Assembly: GCF_000177675.1 (NCBI RefSeq)
Contig: NZ_ADGX01000057.1
Coordinates: forward strand, 1-49,387
Direction: 5' to 3'
Length of the DNA stretch: 49,387 nucleotides
Source of the DNA: Parafrankia sp. EUN1f
Lineage (GTDB): Bacteria > Actinomycetota > Actinomycetes > Frankiales > Frankiaceae
The notes under the pieces are model-generated. The model worked only from the letters and a program-made list of their open reading frames with translations. It searched no databases and was not told the DNA's origin. The position numbers and the translations under genes are program-made. The stretch's first letter is position 1. Each line of letters opens with the position of its first letter. This document shows positions 35,764 to 42,914 of this stretch, piece after piece.

Positions 35764-37182
35764 TCAGCCTTGGGCGGCGTGCACGGTCGGTATGCGGTGC
35801 GCCCAGGGCAGCGCTCGTTCGAGCTGCCCGGCGACCTGCAACAGCAGATCCTCCCGGCCGTGCGCGGCGACGACCTGCACCCCGATCGGCAGCCCGTCGG
35901 TGCTCTCGCCGAGCGGAAGGCTGATCGCGGGCTGGCCCGTGATGTTGAACACCGCGGTGAAGGGGCCGTGGTCGAACAGGCGCCGTAGCCAGCTCTCGAC
36001 GGTGTGCCCGTCCTCGTCGTAGTCCAGTGTGCCGTGCGGAGCGGGCGGGTGTGCCAGGGTGGGTGTGATCAGCAGGTCGGTGTCCGCGAAGAACCGGGCG
36101 ACCGTCCGGCTGACCCGCCCGGCCGCGTTCAGCCCGGCCACCAGGTCGACGGCGCGGCGCTCCCGGGCAGCGGCGATCATCACCCGGGAGACCGCCTCCA
36201 GCCGCTCGGCCGGTGGCTGCCGCGGCGCCAGCAGGAAAGGCGCCGCGGCAGCCGTCGCCTCCGCCGCCACGGCGCTGACCACGCTCTCCCAGTCGACGGA
36301 CGGGCTGGCGACGTCAACGTGATGGCCGAGCCCGGCGAGACATTCGGCGGCCCGCACGGCCACCTGTGCGACCTCACCGTCCACCGCGCCCCCGGACCAG
36401 GCCCGGGTGGTGACGGCCACCCGGAGTCGACCCGGATCCGCGGTGACCTCGTCGGCGTAGCGGCGGGTGGGCGCCGCGGCGGCGAACGGATCACCGGGCG
36501 CCGGACCGGCGACGGCGTCCAACAACCAGGCGGTGTCGCGGACGGTTCTGGTCAGTGCGAACTCGCTGAGCGTCCCGAGCAGGCCCATCCCGGTGTCGGC
36601 GCCGACGGGGGTGCGTCCGCGGCTCGGCTTCAGCCCGACCAGCCCGCAGCACGACGCGGGAATGCGCAGTGAGCCCGCGCCGTCGTTGCCGTGGGCAAGC
36701 GCGACGGCGCCGGCCGCCACGAGGGCCGCGGCGCCGCCGCTCGAGCCGCCGACCCCGCGGTCGAGGTCCCAGGGATTGCGGGTCGGCCCGTACCGGACCG
36801 CTTCGGTGGCGAAGTTGAGACCCAGCTCCGGCGCGGTCGTCAGGCCCATCGTGACCAGCCCCGCCGCCCGGAAACGCGACATGAGCTCGTGGTCCTCCTG
36901 GGCCGGCACGCCCGGGCCGAGGGCACGGCTGCCGCAGAAGAAGCGGACGCCCCGGGCCATCGGGCCGATGTCCTTGATGAGGAACGGCACCCCGGAGAAC
37001 GGGCCGTCCCCGTACTCCAGAGCTGGGCTGAACAGCGGCGCAGCCAGCCCGTTGATCTTCTCGTTCATACTCGTCAGGGCGTTGCGGGCGGCCTGCTCGA
37101 CCTCGGTGGCACTGACCTCGCCCCGGCGGATCAGCCCGCTCAGGCCGACCCCGTCATGGCATGCGTATTCGTGAGTCTCCAT
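35764..37182 (-). CDS. Amidase signature family enzyme
   Basis: 472 aa from ATG 37182, with AGGA upstream (a TTG one codon earlier is also open). The Ser-cisSer-Lys triad is present: Lys at about 70 in PFLIKDIG, the cis-Ser in GGSSGGAAALVAAG near 148, and the nucleophile Ser near 171 in GNDGAGSLRIPAS. It hydrolyses amides to acid and ammonia. It is convergent with the TauD-like gene and has no shared TACGNNTGTA site, so its link to the catabolic cluster is only positional. The family also includes GatA, but no GatB or GatC is nearby and the length fits a free-standing amidase. Confidence 0.9.
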   Translation of the reverse strand: METHEYACHDGVGLSGLIRRGEVSATEVEQAARNALTSMNEKINGLAAPLFSPALEYGDGPFSGVPFLIKDIGPMARGVRFFCGSRALGPGVPAQEDHELMSRFRAAGLVTMGLTTAPELGLNFATEAVRYGPTRNPWDLDRGVGGSSGGAAALVAAGAVALAHGNDGAGSLRIPASCCGLVGLKPSRGRTPVGADTGMGLLGTLSEFALTRTVRDTAWLLDAVAGPAPGDPFAAAAPTRRYADEVTADPGRLRVAVTTRAWSGGAVDGEVAQVAVRAAECLAGLGHHVDVASPSVDWESVVSAVAAEATAAAAPFLLAPRQPPAERLEAVSRVMIAAARERRAVDLVAGLNAAGRVSRTVARFFADTDLLITPTLAHPPAPHGTLDYDEDGHTVESWLRRLFDHGPFTAVFNITGQPAISLPLGESTDGLPIGVQVVAAHGREDLLLQVAGQLERALPWAHRIPTVHAAQG

Positions 37183-37510
37183 CAATCATTCCTGTGCGAA
37201 GGCAGGAGGAATCTGCGGCTGGTGCCGTCCGGGCACCGGCCGCTGAGATGATCGATCGGATGGCGACTCAGGCTCGCATGAGGCGCAGCATGCCGCCTTA
37301 GCCGACTGCCGTCCACCTGATTTCCAGGCGGGTCGGGCGCCGGTCGGGGTTACCGGGGCGGGCTCACCTCGACGACCTGTGTCAGCCGGCGAAGCGCTGG
37401 GCCGGATCAGCGCTCGCCGGGGCCGGTTCAGTGTGGTCTGAATGTGCCGACCTGGCCCGGACTGGGCCGAGAGCAGCCGTCACCGGCGAGTGGGGCGCCA
37501 TGATGGTGAC
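37183..37510. other. Intergenic region, no gene supported
   Basis: 328 bp upstream of the amidase and of the DUF433 remnant. It contains a short hairpin at 37221-37237 (GGTGCC-5 nt-GGCACC). I see no protein-like frame, tRNA or clear promoter. Confidence 0.5.
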
Positions 37511-37742
37511 GTGGCTGCCGTGGTGCTCGAACGCGAGATCTACTCGATGGGCGAGGATGCCCGTCTGCTCGTCTGCTCGCGGTGAAGCCGGCTCGGCTGC
37601 GGTCGTGGATCGATGGTTACACGCGGGGGCAGATCCACTACGAGCTGGTGATCCGTCCCGAACACACGGGAAGCGAGCTGGTGACCTTGGGGGGAGTTCG
37701 TTGAGACGGGGTATCTGCGGGAGTACCGCGTCCCCCGCCAGT
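37511..37742 (+). pseudogene. DUF433-like antitoxin-family gene, broken by two frameshifts and truncated
   Basis: Three frames together read LEREIYSMGEDARLL, then KPARLRSWIDGYTRGQIHYE and LVIRPEHTGSELVTLG, then EFVETGYLREYR. This is the HTH start of proteins that pair with PIN-type toxins. The first break coincides with an exact 8-bp tandem duplication (CGTCTGCT, 37562-37577); removing one copy restores the frame. The second is at a six-G run (37689-37694); one fewer G restores LGEFVETG. The C-terminal half is missing and the reading passes straight into IS607 TnpA sequence (QWFLEGRLPVPARK). Confidence 0.7.
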
Positions 37743-37765
37743 GGTTCCTTGAGGGCCGACTGCCC

Positions 37766-38257
37766 GTGCCTGCGCGCAAGGTGGGCGGACTGATCCTGGT
37801 CGACGAACCGGCCCGGCCGGTGGCGGTGGAGACGGTGGCGGTGTACGCCCGGGTGTCCTGCGCCGACCAGAAGGCTGACCTGGACCGGCAGGTCGCGCGG
37901 GTCACCACGTGGGCGGCCGGGCAGGGCCTGCGCGTCGGCAGGGTCGTGACCGAGGTCGGCTCCGCGCTGAACGGCCACCGGCCGAAGTTCCTCGCGCTGC
38001 TGCGCGACCCGGCCGTGACCACGATCGTCGTCGAGCACCGGGACAGGTTCGCCCGGGTCGGCGCCGAGTATGTCGAGGCCGCGCTCGCCGCGAACGGCCG
38101 CCGGCTTCTCGTGGTCGACCCGGCCGAGGTGGATGACGACCTGGTCCGCGACATCACCGAGATCCTCACGTCGATGTGCGCCCGGCTCCACGGCCGCCGG
38201 GCCGCCGCGAACCGCGCCCGCCGCGCGGTCGCCGCCGCCACCGAGGCAGCCGAATGA
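37766..38257 (+). CDS. tnpA: IS607-type serine recombinase TnpA, N-terminally truncated
   Basis: 163 aa from GTG 37766, the first usable start. The catalytic Ser is in VYARVSCADQKADLDRQ, and ALNGHRPKFLALLRDP, VVEHRDRFARVGAEYVEAAL and the C-terminal CARLHGRRAAANRA are typical. The family normally begins with about 30 residues of MerR-like HTH ending in FREGRLPVPA; here only WFLEGRLPVPARK is left and lies before the available start. The protein would retain the recombinase domain but lack sequence-specific DNA binding, so it is probably inactive. It overlaps tnpB by 3 bp. Confidence 0.8.
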   Translation: MPARKVGGLILVDEPARPVAVETVAVYARVSCADQKADLDRQVARVTTWAAGQGLRVGRVVTEVGSALNGHRPKFLALLRDPAVTTIVVEHRDRFARVGAEYVEAALAANGRRLLVVDPAEVDDDLVRDITEILTSMCARLHGRRAAANRARRAVAAATEAAE

Positions 38258-39582
38258 GGACATTGCGGGCGTACCGGTTCGCGCTCGACCCGAACGACAG
38301 CCAGCTCGCCGGGCTTCGTCGTCACGCCGGGGCGGCCCGGTTCGTCTACAACTGGGGCCTGGCGTTCGTGAAAGCCGCGCTGGCGCAGCGCGACGCCGAG
38401 AAGTCCTACGGGCTCGACGGTGACGCCCTGACTCCGGTGCCGTGGACGCTGCCCGCGCTACGGCTGCGCTGGAACCAGGTCAAGAACGACGCCACGCCCT
38501 GGTGGGCTGAGTGCTCCAAGGAGGCGTTCTCCGCCGGGCTTGACCAGTTGGCACGGGCGTTGAAGAACTTCTCCGCGTCGAGGAAGGGCACCCGGAAGGG
38601 TCGGCGGGTCGGTTTCCCGAGGTTCAAGAAGCGTGGAAAGGCCCGCGACTCGTCCCGCTACACCACCGGCACCTACGGCCCGGCTGGCGCCTTGGCCGTG
38701 AAGCTGCCCCGGATCGGCCGGGTGAAGGCCCACGAACCGATGCGCGCGCTCACCTCGTGTCTCACCGACGGGTCGGCCCGGCTGCTGGGCGCGACTGTGT
38801 CCCGTACCGCCGGCCGCTGGTTCGTCGCGTTCACCGTCGAGGTCGACCGGGAGGTCCCGCAAGCCCCGTCGAGGCGGCAGCGGGCCGGTGGCCCGGTCGG
38901 CGTCGATCTGGGCGTGAAGCACCTGGCCGTCCTGTCGACAGGCGAGACGGTGCCGAACCCGAAGCACTACCAGCGCGCCGAGCGGAAGCTCCGCACGGCC
39001 TCACGGGCCTACGCCCGGTCCAGGCCCGGTAGCGCCGGACGGGTGAGACGAGCCGCTGCCCTGGCAACGATCCAGGCCCGGATCGCGAACCGGCGCCGCG
39101 ACGGTCTGCACAAGTTCACCACCCGCCTCGCCCTCGACCATGACGTGATCGTCGTCGAGGACCTGCACGTGGCCGGGATGGTCCGCGGCCGGCGGCTCGC
39201 GAAGGCCGTGGCGGCCGCCGGCTTCGGTGAGATCCGCCGGCAGCTCGACTACAAGACCGTCTGGTACGGCTCCCGGCTACGCGTCGCGGACCGCTGGTAC
39301 CCGTCCTCGAAGACCTGCTCCGGCTGCGGCTGGCGAAACCCAAGCCTGACGCTGTCGGACCGCGTGTTCCACTGCCAGTCCTGCGGGCTGGTGGCCGATC
39401 GCGACCACAACGCCGCGATCAATCTGGCGAACCTCGTCGCCGCCAGTACATCGGAGACGCGAAACGCCCGTGGAGCCGACCGTAAGACCGTGCTTGCGCG
39501 GCAGGTGGCTGGGAAGCGGGAACCGGGCACGGAACAGGCCGGTCAGGCCCGGGGTGCCCCGCCGAAAGGCGAGGCGGCATGA
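38254..39582 (+). CDS. tnpB: TnpB, RNA-guided nuclease of the IS607-type element
   Basis: 442 aa from ATG 38254. RuvC residues: Asp in VGVDLGVKHLAVLS, Glu in VIVVEDLHVAGM, Asp in DRDHNAAINLANL. The zinc ribbon is TCSGCGWRNP with FHCQSCG. The N-terminal HTH_OrfB part (AARFVYNWGLAFVKAAL) and the RuvC core are complete, so the nuclease looks intact even though TnpA is truncated. TnpB proteins are guided by an omega-RNA made from the element's right end and help retain the element; they are also ancestors of Cas12. The tail GAPPKGEAA is typical of actinobacterial members. Confidence 0.92.
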   Translation: MRTLRAYRFALDPNDSQLAGLRRHAGAARFVYNWGLAFVKAALAQRDAEKSYGLDGDALTPVPWTLPALRLRWNQVKNDATPWWAECSKEAFSAGLDQLARALKNFSASRKGTRKGRRVGFPRFKKRGKARDSSRYTTGTYGPAGALAVKLPRIGRVKAHEPMRALTSCLTDGSARLLGATVSRTAGRWFVAFTVEVDREVPQAPSRRQRAGGPVGVDLGVKHLAVLSTGETVPNPKHYQRAERKLRTASRAYARSRPGSAGRVRRAAALATIQARIANRRRDGLHKFTTRLALDHDVIVVEDLHVAGMVRGRRLAKAVAAAGFGEIRRQLDYKTVWYGSRLRVADRWYPSSKTCSGCGWRNPSLTLSDRVFHCQSCGLVADRDHNAAINLANLVAASTSETRNARGADRKTVLARQVAGKREPGTEQAGQARGAPPKGEAA

Positions 39583-39600
39583 ACGGCGCTATCCAGCGCT
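39440..39600 (+). ncRNA. Possible omega-RNA of the IS607-type TnpB
   Basis: Placed by family knowledge: the guide RNA normally overlaps the 3' end of tnpB. A CGCC-GAAA-GGCG hairpin at 39560-39571 is nested in longer GC-rich pairings. The 3' boundary and guide cannot be fixed because the right end is not defined. Confidence 0.3.
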
Positions 39601-39690
39601 CTCATGCAACGGAGGTTGGCGTTTCACCAGGAGGGCAGCCCTTCCCTGAGACGTCGTTCGGGGCAGCGCCCCGGATGTGGACCGACGACG

Positions 39691-39708
39691 GGACCTCCGA
39701 TCAGGTCC
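39691..39708. promoter_or_regulatory. Inverted repeat upstream of the Rv2629-like gene
   Basis: GGACCT-6 nt-AGGTCC lies 60-77 bp before the start codon. The half-site resembles part of the DosR box, but the spacing is wrong (6 rather than 2 central bases), so I do not call it one. Confidence 0.35.
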
Positions 39709-39767
39709 TGTGACGCTCCGGGTCAGATGCCGGCAGGCGGCTGCCGGGAGCGGACGGAGGAGTTCAC

Positions 39768-41030
39768 ATGGACATCGGCACGGTGCGTGATCTCTATGCT
39801 TCACCCGGCCGGTACGTGACCGCGTACGCGAGCAGCAACCCCGTCCTGGAGAACGCGGCGCACCTGTACGACCTGCGGTGGCGCGACATCGTCGCGGAAC
39901 TCGAACGGCTCGGTGTCGGGCCGGAGGTCCGCGAGCTGCTCATGGCGGAGCGGGGCGACCGGTACCAGCGTGAGGGCGGCACCCGGGTGGTCGTCGTGTC
40001 AGGCGAGGGGAAGCAGGCGCGGACGTGCCTCACGCAGTGGCTGCCCGGCCGGTCGGACGTCGACGTCCTCGCGGTGGGCGGGCTGCCGCACCTGCTGCCC
40101 GTGCTGGACTGGATGGATTCCCGGCTTCCCCATGTGGTCGCCGTCGTCGACCGGCTCGGGGTGGACGTCCTCGCCTATGCCGGCGGGCCGCTTCCGGCGG
40201 AGGCGATCTCGCAGGACACGACCCTTCCGCCGTGGCACAAGGCGCATGCCGGCGGCTGGGCGCAGCGGCGGTACGAGAGCCACGTCGAAGAGCACTGGAA
40301 GCACGGCGCGAAGGACGACGCGGAGCTGATCGCCCGCGCCTGCCGCGAGACCGGCGCGGACGTGGTGATCCTCGCGGGCGACCCGAAGGCACTGAGCCTG
40401 CTGCGTGACGAGCTGCCGTGTGAGGTGGCGGCCAAGGTGGTGGTCGTCCAGGGCAGCCGGGCGCGGGACGGTTCAGCGGATCATCTCGCGACCCGGGTCG
40501 CGGAGGTTCTCGCCGTGCAGGTGGCGCGACGCCGGTCCGAGCTGCTGGCCGAGTTCCAGCGGTACCGCGGTCGTGCCCGGACCCTCGTCGGCGCTGGCGT
40601 CGGCGTGGCGGCAGGCGTCGGCTCTGCCGGGCAGGCCGGCCTCGGCGGGCCTGCAGGCGCCAGCGGTCCTTCAGGTATCGGGCCCGCCCCGGCGGGATCG
40701 CCGGGCCGGCCGATGCTGGCGGCCTCCGACGGGGCTGCGGCCACGGCCTACGCTCTGAGCCGCAGCCAGGTGAGCCGACTGCTGCTCGCCGAGAGCCCGT
40801 CGGCGGACGAACCGGCGTGGATCGGCGACGACGCCACCGAGATCGCTCTCGACCCGGCGGGCGCTGACGGCCTACGGCGGCCGGTGCGGGCCGCGCGGGA
40901 GGACGCGCTGGTCCGGGCGGCGCTGGGAACAGGCGCCTCCATCCATGCCATCCCACCGGACACGCCCGAATCACCGGCCGATGGTGTGGGGGCCCTGCTC
41001 CGCTACTCCCTGCAGGCAGGTCTGGACTGA
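39768..41030 (+). CDS. Rv2629/Vms1-like protein (bacterial eRF1-type, baeRF)
   Basis: 420 aa from ATG 39768, with GGAGGAG upstream. The pattern matches mycobacterial Rv2629-type proteins: an N-terminal domain (YVTAYASSNPVLENAAHLYD), a central PHVVAVVDRLGVDVLAY strand pair, WHKAHAGGWAQRRYESHVEE, a third domain, and the end DGVGALLRYSLQAGLD. The family is related to eukaryotic release factor eRF1 and Vms1; a role on stalled ribosomes is suggested for relatives. Rv2629 belongs to the DosR dormancy regulon in Mycobacterium tuberculosis. A long Gly/Ala/Pro-rich insert (GAGVGVAAGVGSAGQAGLGG onward) separates the last domains. It is convergent with the PIN-like gene. Confidence 0.82.
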   Translation: MDIGTVRDLYASPGRYVTAYASSNPVLENAAHLYDLRWRDIVAELERLGVGPEVRELLMAERGDRYQREGGTRVVVVSGEGKQARTCLTQWLPGRSDVDVLAVGGLPHLLPVLDWMDSRLPHVVAVVDRLGVDVLAYAGGPLPAEAISQDTTLPPWHKAHAGGWAQRRYESHVEEHWKHGAKDDAELIARACRETGADVVILAGDPKALSLLRDELPCEVAAKVVVVQGSRARDGSADHLATRVAEVLAVQVARRRSELLAEFQRYRGRARTLVGAGVGVAAGVGSAGQAGLGGPAGASGPSGIGPAPAGSPGRPMLAASDGAAATAYALSRSQVSRLLLAESPSADEPAWIGDDATEIALDPAGADGLRRPVRAAREDALVRAALGTGASIHAIPPDTPESPADGVGALLRYSLQAGLD

Positions 41031-41043
41031 GGCAGGACGCCGT

Positions 41044-41649
41044 TCAGGAGGCCAACCACTTGTCGAAGGAGGGCCGGTCCTTCACCTGGGCGAGGCCGCC
41101 GCGCCGGTGGGTGCGGAGGATCTGCACGTAACCCCAGAGGTCGTCGGCGTCGATCCATCCGGCCCGCCTGGTCGCGATCTTCAGCAGGTCCCAGGTGGTG
41201 ACGACCTTGATGCCTTCGCGGGCGGCGAGCTGCGCGGCGCTGCGATCGTCGGTGACGAAGAAGGCCTGCAGGCGACGGCGCAGCATGATCGCGACTGTCT
41301 CGGCCTCGCCGAGATGCTGGTAGGGACGGTCACCGGGGCTCGCGAGCTCCGCCCGGAAACGCCGCGCCTGCGCAAGCTCCGCCGGGCTCGGTGACAGCGG
41401 CGGGCCGAAGATGTCGTGCGCGCGGACCAGTTCGTCGAGGCCGGCCTTCCGCGCCGAACGGTCGCATTCCGAGGCAACCGTCGCGCACCAGCGGCCCCTG
41501 CCGTTGGCCAGTTTCTCCAGCAGGTCCATACGGCCGATGATCGCGAAATTGATCAGCACGGTGTTGTCGGGGAAGAGGAGTGCTTTGGCATTCTCACCGG
41601 CCTGAGGGCCGGTGATTCCTACCCTCACGGGCAGGTTTTCCTGCTTCAT
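41044..41649 (-). CDS. PIN-like nuclease (probable toxin), 5' end replaced by insertion sequence
   Basis: 201 aa if translation begins at the ATG 41649 inside tnpB. The native protein probably began at about LLFPDNTVLINFAIIGRMDL; the first 17 residues (KQENLPVRVGITGPQAGENA) are an out-of-frame reading of the TnpB tail and element end. PIN acidic residues are in FPDNTVLIN, ATVASECDR, GEAETVAIM and VTDDRSAA. Before insertion it would have followed the HTH-ImmA gene directly, as toxin after regulator. The original GTG start seems to survive at 42911-42909, on the far side of the element. Expression now would depend on sequences within the element. Confidence 0.75.
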   Translation of the reverse strand: MKQENLPVRVGITGPQAGENAKALLFPDNTVLINFAIIGRMDLLEKLANGRGRWCATVASECDRSARKAGLDELVRAHDIFGPPLSPSPAELAQARRFRAELASPGDRPYQHLGEAETVAIMLRRRLQAFFVTDDRSAAQLAAREGIKVVTTWDLLKIATRRAGWIDADDLWGYVQILRTHRRGGLAQVKDRPSFDKWLAS

Positions 41650-41720
41650 CGACAGAAGCCTCCCCGCTCCAGGAACGGGGTGGTCTCACTCCATCTCCAC
41701 AGGCTGACACCGTGAGCCCC
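41588..41720 (-). ncRNA. Candidate omega-RNA scaffold of the IS605-type TnpB
   Basis: A run of hairpins overlaps the 3' end of tnpB: 41662-41680 (CCCCG/CGGGG), 41631-41644 (GCAGG-AAAA-CCTGC), 41618-41635 (CCTGCCC-GTGA-GGGTAGG, sharing bases with the previous one, so the two are alternatives or a pseudoknot) and 41595-41614. This matches the right-end RNA known for TnpB systems. The guide would begin right after, in the 5' part of the PIN-like gene. Confidence 0.6.
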
Positions 41721-42811
41721 GCGGCCAGAAGGTTCCGTGCCGCATTCACATCCCGGTCGTGCACCGCGCCACACCGGCAGGCCCATTCCCGGATGTTCAA
41801 CGGCAGGACTTCGACCCGCGCCCCGCAGGACGAGCAGGTCTTGGAGCTTGGATACCAGCGGTCGACGGCGATGACCTCCCGGCCATACCAGTCGGCCTTG
41901 TACTCCAGCATCCGCCGAAGCTCGGACCACGACGCATCCGAGATCACCCGGGCCAGTGAACGATTCCGAACCATGTTCCGGACCGCCAGATCCTCGATGA
42001 CCACCGTTTGGTTCTCGCGGATGATCCTCGTGGACAGCTTGTGCAGATGATCCCGGCGCCGGTCGGCGATCCGACCATGGACCCGGGCGACCCGCAGCCG
42101 GGCTTTCGCCCGGTTCGCCGAGCCCTTCGCCTTGCGGGACAGCGCCCGCTGCGCCCGGGCGAGGCGTTCCCGATCCCGCCTCTCGTGCCCCGGGTTGGCC
42201 ACCTTCTCCCCGGTCGACAACGTGACCAGCGACGTGACGCCGGCGTCGACGCCCACCCACCCCGCCGACGCCGGCAGGGCCGCGATGGTCTCCTCGACCA
42301 GGATCGAGACGTGGTACTGGCCACGGCTGTTCCGGGACACCGTGACCTGCGACGGCACCGCACCAGCCGGCAACGGACGAGACCACACGATGTCCAACGG
42401 ACTGGTCTGCTTCGCCAGCGTGATCCGCCCCTCCCGGAAGGTGAAACAGTTCCGGAAGTAGGTCGCGGAATCGGTGGTCTTCCCTCTCCTCTTGAATGCC
42501 GGGTAGCCAGCCCATTTCGCCCAGAAGTTCACATACGCGGCCTGCAGATACCGTAGTGTCGCCTGCAGTGGTCCCTTCGACGGCTCGGCGAGCCACCGTG
42601 TATCCGGCTCGCGTTTCCACGACGTGAGCATTTTGTCGGTCTCGGCATGGCTGACCCGGCGCCGCTCCTCGGTCCAGGCACGGTGTCGTTCGGCCAGCGC
42701 ACGGTTGTACACATAGCGCACACAGCCGAAGGTTTTCGCGAGGTTCTCGACCTGTTCTGGATTCGGGTAGAAACGGTACCTGTATGCGCGCTTCACCGCC
42801 CGATTCCCCAT
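41594..42811 (-). CDS. tnpB: TnpB, RNA-guided nuclease of the IS200/IS605-type element
   Basis: 405 aa from ATG 42811; ten more in-frame residues upstream are less likely. The start KRAYRYRFYPNPEQVENLAK is the classical HTH_OrfB region. RuvC residues: Asp in VGVDAGVTSLVTLS, Glu in VVIEDLAVRNM, Asp in DRDVNAARNLLAAG. Zinc ribbon: KTCSSCG with WACRCG. All catalytic residues are present, so it looks functional. It differs clearly from the IS607-type TnpB in this window. The stop lies inside the right-end hairpin, and the guide-RNA scaffold overlaps its last 40 codons. It sits between the ImmA-like and PIN-like genes in the same orientation. Confidence 0.92.
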   Translation of the reverse strand: MGNRAVKRAYRYRFYPNPEQVENLAKTFGCVRYVYNRALAERHRAWTEERRRVSHAETDKMLTSWKREPDTRWLAEPSKGPLQATLRYLQAAYVNFWAKWAGYPAFKRRGKTTDSATYFRNCFTFREGRITLAKQTSPLDIVWSRPLPAGAVPSQVTVSRNSRGQYHVSILVEETIAALPASAGWVGVDAGVTSLVTLSTGEKVANPGHERRDRERLARAQRALSRKAKGSANRAKARLRVARVHGRIADRRRDHLHKLSTRIIRENQTVVIEDLAVRNMVRNRSLARVISDASWSELRRMLEYKADWYGREVIAVDRWYPSSKTCSSCGARVEVLPLNIREWACRCGAVHDRDVNAARNLLAAGLTVSACGDGVRPPRSWSGEASVDEAGKPAREGRNHRPSGR

Positions 42812-42914
42812 AACCGGCAGAATACAACACACGGCTGTCATCTTGACGGCGGAGTTGATGCGCTAACCCCGCCCTGAAGGCCGGGGCCCGCGCACCACCT
42901 TTATTGGTCACGGT

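Larger units (their letters stand above)
37740..39600 (+). mobile_element. IS607-family element (tnpA-tnpB), left end apparently lost
   Basis: A serine recombinase TnpA and a TnpB overlap by ATGA in the usual IS607 order. The TnpA N-terminus and the expected left end are absent: similarity begins at about 37740, directly against the DUF433 remnant. The right boundary is set only approximately after the tnpB stop at 39582. IS607 elements make no target duplication, so exact ends cannot be read from repeats. Confidence 0.7.
41588..42903 (-). mobile_element. TnpB-only IS200/IS605-type (IS1341-like) element
   Basis: Ends are marked by subterminal hairpins. At the right end, CACCGGCC-TGAG-GGCCGGTG spans 41595-41614 and overlaps the tnpB stop. 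At the left end, CCCCGCCC-TGAA-GGCCGGGG spans 42867-42886 with one mismatch. There is no tnpA, so movement would need a transposase elsewhere. There is no target duplication, as expected. Outer limits are estimated to within about 5 bp from the interrupted PIN gene. Confidence 0.78.

Noticed and set aside
35756-35775. Third copy of the dispersed palindrome (AGATCCTCAG)
   Set aside because: Only ten bases match, with no second arm; it is the 3' end of the amidase gene.
39691-39708. DosR box upstream of the Rv2629-like gene
   Set aside because: The dyad has six central bases; the DosR consensus needs GGGACT and AGTCCC separated by two.
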